From: Novipirellula herctigrandis
GTDB lineage: Bacteria > Planctomycetota > Planctomycetia > Pirellulales > Pirellulaceae
Direction of reading: 5' to 3'
Length of the DNA: 64,000 nucleotides
Assembly: GCA_007859835.1 (NCBI GenBank)
Contig: SJPJ01000001.1
Span: forward strand, 4,879,078 to 4,943,077
Shown: positions 9,114 through 18,295 of the stretch, one piece after another
How positions within the stretch are numbered: the stretch's first letter is position 1
Layout of the letters: each line of letters begins with the position of its first letter
Position numbers and translations under genes: made by a program
The notes under the pieces: generated by a model
The model's database searches: none
Told to the model about the DNA's origin: nothing
What the model saw: only the letters and a program-made list of their open reading frames with translations

Positions 9114-9880
9114 TGCACCTTGAAATGAATATGTCACAAGAGCCAACCGAACCACAATCACCCCAGCCGCCCGTTTTGGTGCCGCTGAGGATTCGTTATC
9201 GCATTCGTTTTGAGAAGAAGGACTTGCTGCGTTGGATCAGCCATCGTGATTTGGCTCGACTTTGGGAACGAATCATTCGACGTGTGGCTTTGAAACCCTC
9301 GATGACCGAAGGCTTTCACCCCAAACCCCGTATTGGGTTCCCGTCCGCGTTGGCGCTTGGCGTGGAAAGCTTCGATGAAGTTGTCGAATTGGATTTAGCC
9401 GAAGATTTGGCCCCCTTGGAATTACTAACACGACTCGAAAACGACAACCAACCTGGATTAACGATTCGGAGCGTTGGGAAGTTACCCGAAGGATTCAAAA
9501 AGGCCCAACTGCTGCGCAGCGACTATACGCTTTCGATCCCGGACGGGACCGACGTTTTGAAAGTGCAAGACGCAATCGAGAATTTGAAACAGCAAGAAAC
9601 CGTTTCGATTCAACGCAAAAAGAAACAAGTGGTCGCTAAGGTCGCGACCCAAATACCGACGATCGAAATAGACGATCAACAAATCCGGATATCGCTAGCT
9701 GCTACCGACGCAGCTTCCTTGAAACCAAACGATGTCTTGGATTTGCTTGGCTTTGACGATTGGATCGAAAATGGCTGCTTGATTTCTCGAGTGCGCGTGG
9801 CACTGGAAAGCGAGTTCGAATCAGACGATCCAAATCAATTTGTCCGAGTAAACCTTTCGGACACAACCAAAACAACTTAA
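9113..9880 (+). CDS. TIGR03936/DUF2344-family protein
   Basis: About 255 residues. The conserved core is RIRYRIRFEKKDLLRWISHRDLARLWERIIRR, then FHPKPRIGFPSALALGVES, typical of the TIGR03936 family. In many bacteria this domain is fused to, or next to, a B12-type radical SAM protein (TIGR03960) and sits beside RNase E/G and rplU. Here it stands alone, without the radical SAM half, but keeps RNase E/G 82 bp downstream. Starts at 9113, 9125 and 9131 are all possible. The biochemical role is unknown; the context points to RNA or ribosome biology. Confidence 0.82.
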   Translation: MHLEMNMSQEPTEPQSPQPPVLVPLRIRYRIRFEKKDLLRWISHRDLARLWERIIRRVALKPSMTEGFHPKPRIGFPSALALGVESFDEVVELDLAEDLAPLELLTRLENDNQPGLTIRSVGKLPEGFKKAQLLRSDYTLSIPDGTDVLKVQDAIENLKQQETVSIQRKKKQVVAKVATQIPTIEIDDQQIRISLAATDAASLKPNDVLDLLGFDDWIENGCLISRVRVALESEFESDDPNQFVRVNLSDTTKTT

Positions 9881-9962
9881 CCGCATACTAAACCCCGGCG
9901 AGCGTCCATGCGAAACGACTTTACCGATTTCGTATTAAGCTTGCCAAACTACTGAAAGCTGA

Positions 9963-11573
9963 ATGTCAATGAAAAAAGAAATGCTAATCAATGTGCTGCA
10001 ACCCGAAGAGTGTCGGATTGCTGTATTGGACGACAACCGACTCGACGAACTCTACGTCGAACGTAAAAGTGTCGAGGCGTTTGCGGGAAATATTTACCGC
10101 GGAAAAATTGTAAATCTCGAACCGAGCATCCAAGCGGCGTTTGTCGATTTTGGCGTTGGACGAAACGGTTTTTTGCACATCAGTGACGTCGAGCCCCAAT
10201 ATTTCCGTCAAGGCGGATACGATCCCGAAGAAGTGATGCGAGAGTCGGACGAAATGGCCGAAGCGGCCGCCAAACGAGCTCGTGATTCAGGGCACGGTCG
10301 CAAACATGCTTTTAAAGGCGGACGACCTCGAGTCAAACCGCCAATCCAAGAAATTTTTCGTCGCGGTGACGAAGTCTTGGTCCAAGTGATCAAGGAAGGT
10401 ATCGGCACAAAGGGCCCTACGCTTAGCACGTACATTTCCATCCCCGGTCGTTACTTGGTATTGATGCCTGCGCTGGGCCGAGTCGGTGTCAGCCGCAAAA
10501 TCGAAGACGACGATGATCGCAAACGACTCAAGCGATGTCTGTTGTCACTCAATCCACCCAAAGGTCTTGGCTTTATCGTCCGCACAGCAGGTGCGGGTCG
10601 GAGCGAAACCGAATTGCAGCGTGACCTGGAGTACTTGCTGCGGTTATGGAAAGCGATCGTCCGTCGAGTCAAGGGAACCGCCGATCCCGGTGTCTTGTAC
10701 GAAGAAAGCGATTTAATCATCCGAACAATTCGCGATATCTACAGTGAAGACATCGATCAAATCATCATTGATGAACGCGAATCTTATGAGAAGGCGAAAG
10801 ACTTCTTGAAGATGGTAATGCCACGAGTGGTTGATCGATTGAAACTGCACGACGGCCCGCAACCGCTCTTCCACCAGTACAAGCTTGAGGAAGAAATCAT
10901 TCGAATTAACCAACGCCAAGTACCCTTGCCCAATGGCGGTTCGATCGTGATTGATCCAACCGAAGCCTTGGTCGCGATCGACGTGAATAGTGGTAACTTC
11001 CGTGGTACCGATGCGGCCGAAGAAAACGCCTTTCGTTTGAACTTAGCGGCAGCAAAGGAAATAGCCAGACAATTGCGACTACGTGATCTTGGCGGTGTGA
11101 TTGTCAACGACTTTATCGACATGCGTAAGGAAAGCCATCGCCGAAAAGTCGAACGAGCGCTACGCGATGCGATGTCCAATGACCGGGCGCGGACGAAGAT
11201 CTTGCGGACCAGTCCGTTTGGATTAATTGAAATGACGCGCCAACGTATTCGCCCAAGTTTGAAACGTAGCATCTACACCGATTGCCCCTGTTGCCAAGGC
11301 CGTGGGCTCGTGAAAACAGCCGAAAGTATGTCGATCGAAGTGATCCGGATGCTGGCATTGGCTGTCCAGAACAAACACATCGAACGGGTCACAATTCGTG
11401 TGAACGATGCGGTCGCCGCGCATTTGAATAACAAAAAACGCCGCGATGTGATGGAAATGGAAGACGTCGGAAAAATGACCGTCCAAATCCTCGGCAGCGA
11501 GGGATTATTCCCCGAGCACTTGGAAATGGATTGCCGTGACACGCACGGCGAAAGAGTCGAAATCGATTCATAA
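9963..11573 (+). CDS. Ribonuclease E/G family endoribonuclease
   Basis: A 536-residue RNase G-like protein without the long scaffold tail of RNase E. An S1 RNA-binding region (GNIYRGKIVNLEPSIQAAFVDFG) is split by a Lys/Arg-rich insert (about residues 85-125). The catalytic acidic residues are in VAIDVNSGNF and VIVNDFIDM, and the zinc-link is in TDCPCCQGRG. It would cut single-stranded RNA in mRNA decay and rRNA or tRNA maturation. It is the last gene of the hpf-pts cluster on this strand. Confidence 0.93.
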   Translation: MSMKKEMLINVLQPEECRIAVLDDNRLDELYVERKSVEAFAGNIYRGKIVNLEPSIQAAFVDFGVGRNGFLHISDVEPQYFRQGGYDPEEVMRESDEMAEAAAKRARDSGHGRKHAFKGGRPRVKPPIQEIFRRGDEVLVQVIKEGIGTKGPTLSTYISIPGRYLVLMPALGRVGVSRKIEDDDDRKRLKRCLLSLNPPKGLGFIVRTAGAGRSETELQRDLEYLLRLWKAIVRRVKGTADPGVLYEESDLIIRTIRDIYSEDIDQIIIDERESYEKAKDFLKMVMPRVVDRLKLHDGPQPLFHQYKLEEEIIRINQRQVPLPNGGSIVIDPTEALVAIDVNSGNFRGTDAAEENAFRLNLAAAKEIARQLRLRDLGGVIVNDFIDMRKESHRRKVERALRDAMSNDRARTKILRTSPFGLIEMTRQRIRPSLKRSIYTDCPCCQGRGLVKTAESMSIEVIRMLALAVQNKHIERVTIRVNDAVAAHLNNKKRRDVMEMEDVGKMTVQILGSEGLFPEHLEMDCRDTHGERVEIDS

Positions 11574-11874
11574 TCGGTGATCGCTTCCCTGTTCCCATCG
11601 ACTTTTTTGAAATTCGAACGTGTTAAGAAAGTCGAACGTGTGTAAAGAACCGTTCGACTCGGTAGCAAGGTGCGTGATGCTTCCCAGCCTTGACACAACC
11701 TCGCCGTTGGGGGTTTCCCGCCCCTTGGTCATCGGAGGCCCGAGTCGCAACCATTCCCGATTTGGATAGAAAGCCCAGAATATAGAAAGCCCAGAATGAC
11801 GACGTACGTCTGCTAGCAAACTGGTGTTTTCTTCGGATTGACTTGGGGGTGGGGAAACTGGTATCCACCATCGC
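11574..11874. other. Gap with a 16-bp tandem duplication
   Basis: About 300 bp between the RNase and a secreted protein gene. It holds a perfect head-to-tail copy of ATAGAAAGCCCAGAAT (11766-11781 and 11782-11797). No gene, terminator or convincing promoter was recognised. Confidence 0.55.
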
Positions 11875-13167
11875 ATGGACCGAGGATTCTCGAATCGTCG
11901 AGCACCAATTGCTTGGTGGCTCTGCTTGATTGGTGTGGCCGGTGTCGCGATGAGCGATGAACCGCCAATGCTGCGGATCATCCATGCGCAAACCAACTTT
12001 GACCCTGAGCCAGTTCCAACCATCCAATCCAAGCTTGAGCCTGAATCGGCGATCGCTTCACCATCATCCGAGCCCACGGCTGAGCCCAAAGGCGCTGAAG
12101 AAATCTCGCCGCTGACTCTTTCTCCGTCGGTCGCATCTCCGCCACAGGAGCTGACAATTCAAAACGATGGACCTCGTGCTTGTGTTTTGCTTCACAATGG
12201 TAACGTGGTTTATGGGACGGCACACCAGCGAGGTGAATTCGTTGTGATCAGACGAGAAAGTGGAGTAGAGATCCAACTTTCTCGTAACGATGTCGCCTGT
12301 TGGGCCAATTCCATCCATGATCTTTACAAGTTCCGAGTCGACAACCGACGTGACTCGTCCGTTGCAACACGACTCAACGAGATACGGTGGTGTCTGCGGT
12401 ACGATCTATTTGGTTTAGCCGCTGCCGAACTTGTTGAAGTCTATTCGGTTGATCCGTCTAACGGTGAAGCTCGAAAATTAGAGAATCGACTTCGGCGAGC
12501 GGCCGAGGTAGCTATGCGACAACCAAGCAATCCGAGCACGTCGAACCAAGATTTCAAAGCAGCGAGCACTGACGTTGCGCCCCCTTCGCCAATGGTCCAA
12601 GCGATTGTCGATTCATCGGAACACATTCGCGATTTTTCCCGCTACGTCCAACCATTGCTAATCAATCGTTGTGGTCAATGTCACTCGCATACGTCCGAGC
12701 AAGCGTGGCAATTAAATACACCCTCGATTGGTCAACGAGCGACATCGCGTATGACTCGTCAAAACCTGACGGCCACATTGGGCTTTGTCGATCTCGATTC
12801 GCCCCTTGATAGTGAGCTTCTACAAAAATCGACTACCGCACATGGCGACGAACCGGCCGGGAATGATGCGCGCCGCAGTGCGGCGGCGGCGACCCTTCTG
12901 CACTGGATCGCATCGATCGAAGCGACCGTTCCACGATTACAACTGGATCAACCAAAGTCGGATTCGCTCGGGCAATACGCGTCACCGATCTCATCAGAGG
13001 AAATTGGCCCATCCGAGTTACCAAAATCAGAGCTTGGAGAGGCAACCGTTAATCCGCGTACCGACGATGTCACGTCGGATCCAAAACCATCGCGGTTACC
13101 GAAAATCAGCAACCCGTTTGATCCCGAATTGTTCAATCGCAAATACTTGGTTGAAAAAGACCATTAG
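11875..13167 (+). CDS. Secreted protein with a single haem-c-like motif
   Basis: A 430-residue protein with an N-terminal signal or anchor (APIAWWLCLIGVAGVAMS), a Pro/Glu-rich linker, a small beta-rich domain (residues 95-150, VVYGTAHQRGEFVVIRRESGVEIQLSRNDV), a helical segment, and then FSRYVQPLLINRCGQCHSHTSEQAWQLN. The CGQCH motif is the covalent haem-c attachment type, and this local pattern resembles planctomycete cytochrome-like (PSCyt) domains. The C-terminal 80 residues are low-complexity Ser/Pro-rich. It probably acts in the periplasm; haem attachment is inferred. It ends one base before the convergent tyrS stop. Confidence 0.7.
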   Translation: MDRGFSNRRAPIAWWLCLIGVAGVAMSDEPPMLRIIHAQTNFDPEPVPTIQSKLEPESAIASPSSEPTAEPKGAEEISPLTLSPSVASPPQELTIQNDGPRACVLLHNGNVVYGTAHQRGEFVVIRRESGVEIQLSRNDVACWANSIHDLYKFRVDNRRDSSVATRLNEIRWCLRYDLFGLAAAELVEVYSVDPSNGEARKLENRLRRAAEVAMRQPSNPSTSNQDFKAASTDVAPPSPMVQAIVDSSEHIRDFSRYVQPLLINRCGQCHSHTSEQAWQLNTPSIGQRATSRMTRQNLTATLGFVDLDSPLDSELLQKSTTAHGDEPAGNDARRSAAAATLLHWIASIEATVPRLQLDQPKSDSLGQYASPISSEEIGPSELPKSELGEATVNPRTDDVTSDPKPSRLPKISNPFDPELFNRKYLVEKDH

Positions 13168-13168
13168 C

Positions 13169-14461
13169 TTATCGGTTCGTTGTAAACCGGATCAGCGCGT
13201 ACTTCTTTTTACCGCGCCGCAGCACTAGAACCGTTTCGCTGGCCAAATCCGCTTCCGTCAATCGAACGTCCATGTCCGTGACGCGGCGATTATTCAGATA
13301 CACGCTTCCTTCTTTGATCGATCGTCTTGCTTCGCTGCTGCTTTTGACCAAGCTCGATTTTTGCAGAGCTTCGACGATCCACCATCCCTCGCCCGACAGA
13401 ACGCTTCGATCGGTTTCGACGCTTGGGACATCAGCAAAGATTTGGCCGAGCTGCGCGTCGGTCGCTTTTTCGATTTCGCCGCCAAACAGAATACTCGTCG
13501 CTCGCTGGGCCGACGCGATTCCTTCCGCCCCGTGAACCAATTCAGTCATCCACTGAGCCAGTCGTTTTTGGGCACCCCGGCGACCAGGATCCGAAGCCGT
13601 TTGTTCAGCGAGCGAATCGTATTCGTCGCGATGGATTTCTGTCAAATAAGCGATGCATCGCATCACATCGGCATCGTCGACATTGATCCAGTATTGGTAG
13701 AACTCGTAAGGACTGGTTCGGTCCGGGTCGAGCCAGATCGCACCCTTTTCGGTTTTGCCCATCTTTCGTCCATCGCTGGTCGTCAAAAGCGGTGCGGTCA
13801 AACCGAAAAGTTGCTTGCCGAGCATTCGTCGGCCCAAATCAATCCCAGCGGTAATGTTGCCCCATTGGTCGCTGCCACCGGCTTGGATGCGGCAATTGTG
13901 TTCGCGGCAAAGGTAAACGAAGTCATAGGCTTGAAGCAGCATGTAGCTGAATTCGGTGTAGCTCAGCCCCGCTTCGCTTTCGAGTCGCGATCGAACCGAT
14001 TCTTTACCCATCATCGCACCGACAGGAAAGTTTTTGCCAACGTCTCGCAAAAATTCGAGGTACGAGTAGCCTTGCATCCAATCGAAATTGTTGAGCAACT
14101 TCGCGCCACTACTGCCATCAAACACTAGGAACTGTTTCATCTGCTTGCCGACTCCGTCGACATTCGATTGCAGCTGCTCTGGCGAAAGCAGATTTCGTTC
14201 TTCACTCTTGCCACTGGGGTCACCGATCATGCCGGTTGCACCGCCGACCAATGCGATCGGGCGATGCCCCGCCTGTTGAAACCGGCGCAACATCATCACC
14301 TGCATCAAGTGGCCAACGTGAAGACTCGAAGCCGTCGGATCAAAACCAATGTAGATCGTTTGCGGTTCACTTTGCAGCAATTTGCTGAGTTCCGCTTCGT
14401 CGGTCGTTTGATGGATCAAACCTCGCCAACGGAGGTCTTCGATCAAATTCTTTGTCGTCAT
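13169..14461 (-). CDS. tyrS: Tyrosyl-tRNA synthetase
   Basis: A 430-residue class I aminoacyl-tRNA synthetase. The HIGH-type motif appears as SSLHVGH, the KMSKS loop as RKMGKTEKG, and the tyrosine pocket region as QAGGSDQWGNITAGIDLGRR. A C-terminal S4 RNA-binding domain (SSSEARRSIKEGSVYLNNRRV) is present. It is monofunctional and of normal length. It converges on the preceding plus-strand gene with only one base between the two stop codons, leaving no room for a separate terminator. ispD lies upstream on the same strand after about 118 bp. Confidence 0.96.
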   Translation of the reverse strand: MTTKNLIEDLRWRGLIHQTTDEAELSKLLQSEPQTIYIGFDPTASSLHVGHLMQVMMLRRFQQAGHRPIALVGGATGMIGDPSGKSEERNLLSPEQLQSNVDGVGKQMKQFLVFDGSSGAKLLNNFDWMQGYSYLEFLRDVGKNFPVGAMMGKESVRSRLESEAGLSYTEFSYMLLQAYDFVYLCREHNCRIQAGGSDQWGNITAGIDLGRRMLGKQLFGLTAPLLTTSDGRKMGKTEKGAIWLDPDRTSPYEFYQYWINVDDADVMRCIAYLTEIHRDEYDSLAEQTASDPGRRGAQKRLAQWMTELVHGAEGIASAQRATSILFGGEIEKATDAQLGQIFADVPSVETDRSVLSGEGWWIVEALQKSSLVKSSSEARRSIKEGSVYLNNRRVTDMDVRLTEADLASETVLVLRRGKKKYALIRFTTNR

Positions 14462-14579
14462 GATGATGGTCGTAACTTAAGAGGGGGATCACCCTTTGTA
14501 GGGCGTATCGTGACTGTTCACATTAAAAAATGGCATCTTCGCCATCTCGTTTGAAATCAAACCGTTTTTCAACAGAGGG

Positions 14580-15308
14580 TCAGCCCCCTTTTGATTCACG
14601 GTTTAAGATCGCTTCAGCTACCCATAAATCTTCGGGGTAAGTAATTTTGATGTTGTCGGCTCTGCCGCGAACCAATGCAACCGGATGGCCGATCCGTTCG
14701 ACCAATTCGGCATCATCGGTTGCCGGTCGCCCTCGGTAGCGGTCGTACGCTTGGCGGAGGAGGTCAACGTGGAACACTTGAGGCGTTTGGGCGACCCAAA
14801 GTTCACGGCGATCAATGGTAATCGAGTGATCGTCGGAATTGATTTTGCGTTTAATTGTTCCCGGGACGGGCGTGGCCAAAATGGCGGCTCCGGTTTTGGA
14901 GGCTCGCGAAAAGACGGCTGTTAAATCAGCGTCGCTAACGAGCGGACGTGCGGCATCATGAATCGCCACCATTGCGATTGAATTGTCCCCATCCAGTGCA
15001 TCCAATCCTGCTCGCACGCTGTCTGTCCGCTCGCTGCCACCGCGGACCAGTTCGATGCGGAGGATATTGACCAACTTGGCGTAGGGTCCTTCGAAAACCG
15101 GGCGATCTTGGTCGGAAATCGCCATCAGGATCCGTCCGATTTCGGGCCGGCTGGCCAAAACGCGTGCGGTATGAAACCAGAGCGGTTCTTCGCACAGCAT
15201 TGCGAATAGCTTATTTTCGGCCCGACCAAATCGCTGCCCTCGCCCCGCAGCGGGCAAAATCGCCGCGATGCGTTTGTCCTGGTTCGATTGGGGGGCCGAT
15301 TCGGTCAT
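14580..15308 (-). CDS. ispD: 2-C-methyl-D-erythritol 4-phosphate cytidylyltransferase
   Basis: About 242 residues. It joins CTP and MEP in the non-mevalonate isoprenoid pathway. The nucleotide-binding N-terminal motif ILPAAGRGQRFG, the VRGGSERTDSVRAGL segment, the HDAARPLV motif and the RRELWVAQTPQVF region are all present. I chose the ATG at 15308 because IspD proteins begin a few residues before the GRG motif; a longer frame to 15404 would add a non-homologous leader. It is divergent from the small membrane protein gene at 15425. Confidence 0.93.
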   Translation of the reverse strand: MTESAPQSNQDKRIAAILPAAGRGQRFGRAENKLFAMLCEEPLWFHTARVLASRPEIGRILMAISDQDRPVFEGPYAKLVNILRIELVRGGSERTDSVRAGLDALDGDNSIAMVAIHDAARPLVSDADLTAVFSRASKTGAAILATPVPGTIKRKINSDDHSITIDRRELWVAQTPQVFHVDLLRQAYDRYRGRPATDDAELVERIGHPVALVRGRADNIKITYPEDLWVAEAILNRESKGG

Positions 15309-15424
15309 GATGGGGTCGATAAAACTGGGGGAAAGTCGGTCAGTTAGCAATCGTAAAGTTGATCGCAACTGCGTACAATTGCCCTGACTTTCAACCATAC
15401 CCACCTTGTGGAGCTAAAAGGAAC

Positions 15425-16042
15425 ATGCCCGAACGACAAACAAACACGGATATTGGTGAATTGAGCCTCTCGTCAGAGCCAAAGTGCTGTCGGTGGAGCC
15501 GTTCATCCGGCATTGTCCTTTCGACCGTCCTCGCGATCATCGCCGTCGCTAGCATCGCCACCGCAGCCTATTTCGCCGGTCGCTCAGCGACCCCGTCGAA
15601 TGCCTACTTCCCGACCATTGACGCTACAACGGCTGTGTTCAGCGAAAAATTCTCGATGGCCACTGGCCCGGTCAGTGACGATGCCGAAGGACTATTCGTT
15701 TTGGACCACAACTCGGGATTGTTACAATGTACCGTGATTTACCCGCGAGTCGGCCGGTTCATGGCTAGCTTCACCGCACAAGTGGGCGAAGCCTTGCAGG
15801 GTGGTGGCAAAGGGGGAAGCTACATGATGGTCACCGGATTGGCCGATTTTCCCCGATCGAGCAATACGCCCGCCGCTCCGTCGGTTGTCTACGTGCTCGA
15901 CACATCCACGGGCAACTATGCATGCTATGGCATTCCATTTAACAAGGTGTTTGTCAGTTCGAACCGTGCTCAACAAGGCGGCTTGGTCCTGTTGGCCACC
16001 GGATCGGCTAACCCGCTGATCGATCGCGATTCGATTCGATAG
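15425..16042 (+). CDS. Single-pass membrane protein of unknown function
   Basis: About 205 residues. A cytoplasmic N-terminus of about 30 residues is followed by one membrane helix (GIVLSTVLAIIAVASIATAAYFAG) and an extracytoplasmic domain with YVLDTSTGNYACYGIPF near the end, like a beta-type repeat. I do not recognise the family, although similar small proteins occur in planctomycetes. An AAAAGGAAC ribosome site precedes the ATG. A strong hairpin terminator follows the stop. Confidence 0.65.
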   Translation: MPERQTNTDIGELSLSSEPKCCRWSRSSGIVLSTVLAIIAVASIATAAYFAGRSATPSNAYFPTIDATTAVFSEKFSMATGPVSDDAEGLFVLDHNSGLLQCTVIYPRVGRFMASFTAQVGEALQGGGKGGSYMMVTGLADFPRSSNTPAAPSVVYVLDTSTGNYACYGIPFNKVFVSSNRAQQGGLVLLATGSANPLIDRDSIR

Positions 16043-16061
16043 CGAGATGGTAGTGCGTTTT

Positions 16062-16083
16062 AAAAGGGGGGCTGCCCCCTTTT
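16062..16083. terminator. Bidirectional-looking hairpin terminator
   Basis: A perfect 9-bp stem (AAAAGGGGG 16062-16070, CCCCCTTTT 16075-16083) with a GCTG loop. The T-run on the 3' side fits a Rho-independent terminator for the membrane protein gene ending at 16042. The A-run on the 5' side means it could also work on the opposite strand. Confidence 0.75.
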
Positions 16084-16144
16084 GAAACCGGCAACATGCG
16101 TTGTCTCGACCTCCTTTTCTGTTTTGCTTCTCTCGACAAATGGA

Positions 16145-18157
16145 TTGAATGTGGGCCACGGACTCAATAAGGCTCAAGCGGAAGCCGTTGAAACCCTGTC
16201 TGGACCTATGCTTGTGCTTGCTGGCGCAGGCACGGGCAAGACGCGTGTTGTCACGTTTCGTATCGCCAACCTAATTCGCCACGGCACGCCACCCGACCGC
16301 ATTCTTGCGATGACGTTCACCAACAAAGCGGCTGGTGAAATGCAGGAGCGAATCGGTGAACTACTTGGGCCAAAAAAGAAACGCAAACCGAAACGTGGGG
16401 AACCGGCCGAACCAAAACCAACCATTAGCACGTTCCATTCGCTTTGTGTGCGGATTTTGAGACAACATGCGAAGTCGCTTGGATTCCCTAACAAGTTTTC
16501 GATCTACGACCGAAGTGACCAAGAATCGCTTGCCCGCGCGATCCTTCGTGAGCTGCGGCTTTCAGGAACCGCACTGAAACCAGCCGACATGTTAGCGATT
16601 ATCGGTGGATGGAAGAACCAATCGATCCTTCCCGATGAAGCCGCTATGGCTGCATCGACCGACAAGGAACATTTCGCTGCGTCGGGTTATCGCCGTTACC
16701 AGAATGCGCTGCGAGCACGTGCGGCGATGGATTTTGATGATCTGCTGCTACACACCGAAACCTTATTTCGAGAACACCACGATGTGCGTGACGAAGTGGC
16801 ATCGCTTTACGATCACGTCTTGGTTGATGAATACCAAGACACCAACGGCAGCCAATACCGCATTACTCGCGACTTGACGTTCAAACATCGCAATTTTTGC
16901 GTCGTTGGTGACGATGATCAATCTATTTACGCATGGCGTGGCGCCGATGTCACGCACATTTTGAACTTTGCCAACGATTGGCCTGATGCGAAAGTCGTTT
17001 GCCTCGAAGACAACTACCGCAGCACCGGTGCGATCCTTTCGATGGCCAACACGTTAATCCAATACAACACCCATCGTCACGACAAGGTCTTGGTCCCGAG
17101 TCGTCCGGACGGCCAACGACCTCGAATTTTGCAGCACAAGGACGAAACGGTTGAAGCGAGATTGGTGGTGACGGAGATCACCGAACTGATTGAAAAAAAA
17201 CACATCCAACCGCGCGACATCGCGATACTGTTTCGGACCAATGAGCAACCTCGTTTGTTCGAAACGGAACTTCGCAAAGCAAACGTGCCCTATGTGATGA
17301 TGGGCAGTCAATCGTTCTTTGACAGACGTGAAATTCGAGATTTGCTCGCTTATCTCAAATGGATCGACCAACCCGATGACGAAATCTCGCTACTACGGGT
17401 GATCAATACACCGGCGCGAGGGTTGAGTACCAAGACGGTTCAGTTACTCGTTAGCCGGGCGGTCGAGCGTGGGGTCCCAGTGTGGCAAGTGATGCAGAAC
17501 AACGCGGCGATTGCCGATTTGTCTCCAAGTGCCAAACGAGGCATCAATGACTTGGCGAAGCTTGCCGACGATGTTCGTGAACGAGCCGAACATGATTCGT
17601 TGACCGATGCATTACAGACGATGCTTGAGCGAACGGCCTATGCCGACGAAATCGCGCGGATCTATGATCAACCTGAAGAACGGGATGCACGGATGTCATC
17701 GATTGGGGATTTAACCAATGCGATCAGTGCATTTCAAGACAACCATAGCGAACCGACGCTGACCGGTTTCATTTCCGATATTGCGCTATCGGGTCGTGAA
17801 ATGGGTAACGAAAAAGACAAAATGGCGGCAAAGAACTCGGTATGGCTATTAACCCTTCATGCCGCCAAGGGACTCGAATTCCCATACGTTTACATGGTCG
17901 GAATGGAAGAAGGGATTCTGCCGCATAGTCGAAGTGTCAAAAGCGGACGTGATGAGGATATCGCCGAGGAACGACGGTTGTGCTACGTCGGGATCACGCG
18001 AGCTCAAGAAAACTTGACCATGTCGATGGCATTGACCCGGCGAAAATGGGGTAAACCGCGACCGACCATCCCCAGTCCGTTTTTGTATGAAATCACCGGA
18101 AAAGCTGCAAATCCAAACAAATACCGAAAGAAACGAGCTACTTCGGTGGCGCGATAG
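16145..18157 (+). CDS. UvrD/PcrA/Rep-family DNA helicase
   Basis: About 670 residues of a superfamily 1A 3'-5' helicase. Walker A is GAGTGKTR, motif Ia LAMTFTNKAAGEM, Walker B LVDEYQDTN, motif III GDDDQSIYAWRGAD, motif IV DNYRST, and motifs V/VI LLTLHAAKGLEFPYVYMVGMEEG and RLCYVGITRA. A basic insert (PKKKRKPKRGEPAEPKP) sits in domain 1. The frame is open from 16082, but that TTG lies inside the terminator stem, so I prefer the TTG at 16145, or the GTG at 16151, just before GLNKAQAEAVETL. It would act in repair and in clearing blocked forks. Confidence 0.9.
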   Translation: MNVGHGLNKAQAEAVETLSGPMLVLAGAGTGKTRVVTFRIANLIRHGTPPDRILAMTFTNKAAGEMQERIGELLGPKKKRKPKRGEPAEPKPTISTFHSLCVRILRQHAKSLGFPNKFSIYDRSDQESLARAILRELRLSGTALKPADMLAIIGGWKNQSILPDEAAMAASTDKEHFAASGYRRYQNALRARAAMDFDDLLLHTETLFREHHDVRDEVASLYDHVLVDEYQDTNGSQYRITRDLTFKHRNFCVVGDDDQSIYAWRGADVTHILNFANDWPDAKVVCLEDNYRSTGAILSMANTLIQYNTHRHDKVLVPSRPDGQRPRILQHKDETVEARLVVTEITELIEKKHIQPRDIAILFRTNEQPRLFETELRKANVPYVMMGSQSFFDRREIRDLLAYLKWIDQPDDEISLLRVINTPARGLSTKTVQLLVSRAVERGVPVWQVMQNNAAIADLSPSAKRGINDLAKLADDVRERAEHDSLTDALQTMLERTAYADEIARIYDQPEERDARMSSIGDLTNAISAFQDNHSEPTLTGFISDIALSGREMGNEKDKMAAKNSVWLLTLHAAKGLEFPYVYMVGMEEGILPHSRSVKSGRDEDIAEERRLCYVGITRAQENLTMSMALTRRKWGKPRPTIPSPFLYEITGKAANPNKYRKKRATSVAR

Positions 18158-18228
18158 CCTCCTCTTTGCGTTCGACTACACTTTGTTTGTCGCCTTTCCC
18201 TGATGACAAGGGCGTCAACGAGCACTCG

Positions 18229-18292
18229 TTCGTGTTGCCATTCGTGTTGCCAAAGGCGACATTCACCTCTCCCTCCTTCAACCTCTCCCTCC
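18229..18292. repeat. Short tandem duplications before the alcohol dehydrogenase
   Basis: TTCGTGTTGCCA occurs twice head to tail (18229-18240, 18241-18252). It is followed by a near-tandem pair of ACCTCTCCCTCC (around 18265-18292). They form the leader upstream of the ATG at 18296. Confidence 0.7.
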
Positions 18293-18295
18293 GCG

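Noticed and set aside
16082-16144. Earlier TTG start for the UvrD-type helicase
   Set aside because: It lies inside the 3' arm of a perfect terminator hairpin and adds a non-conserved leader.
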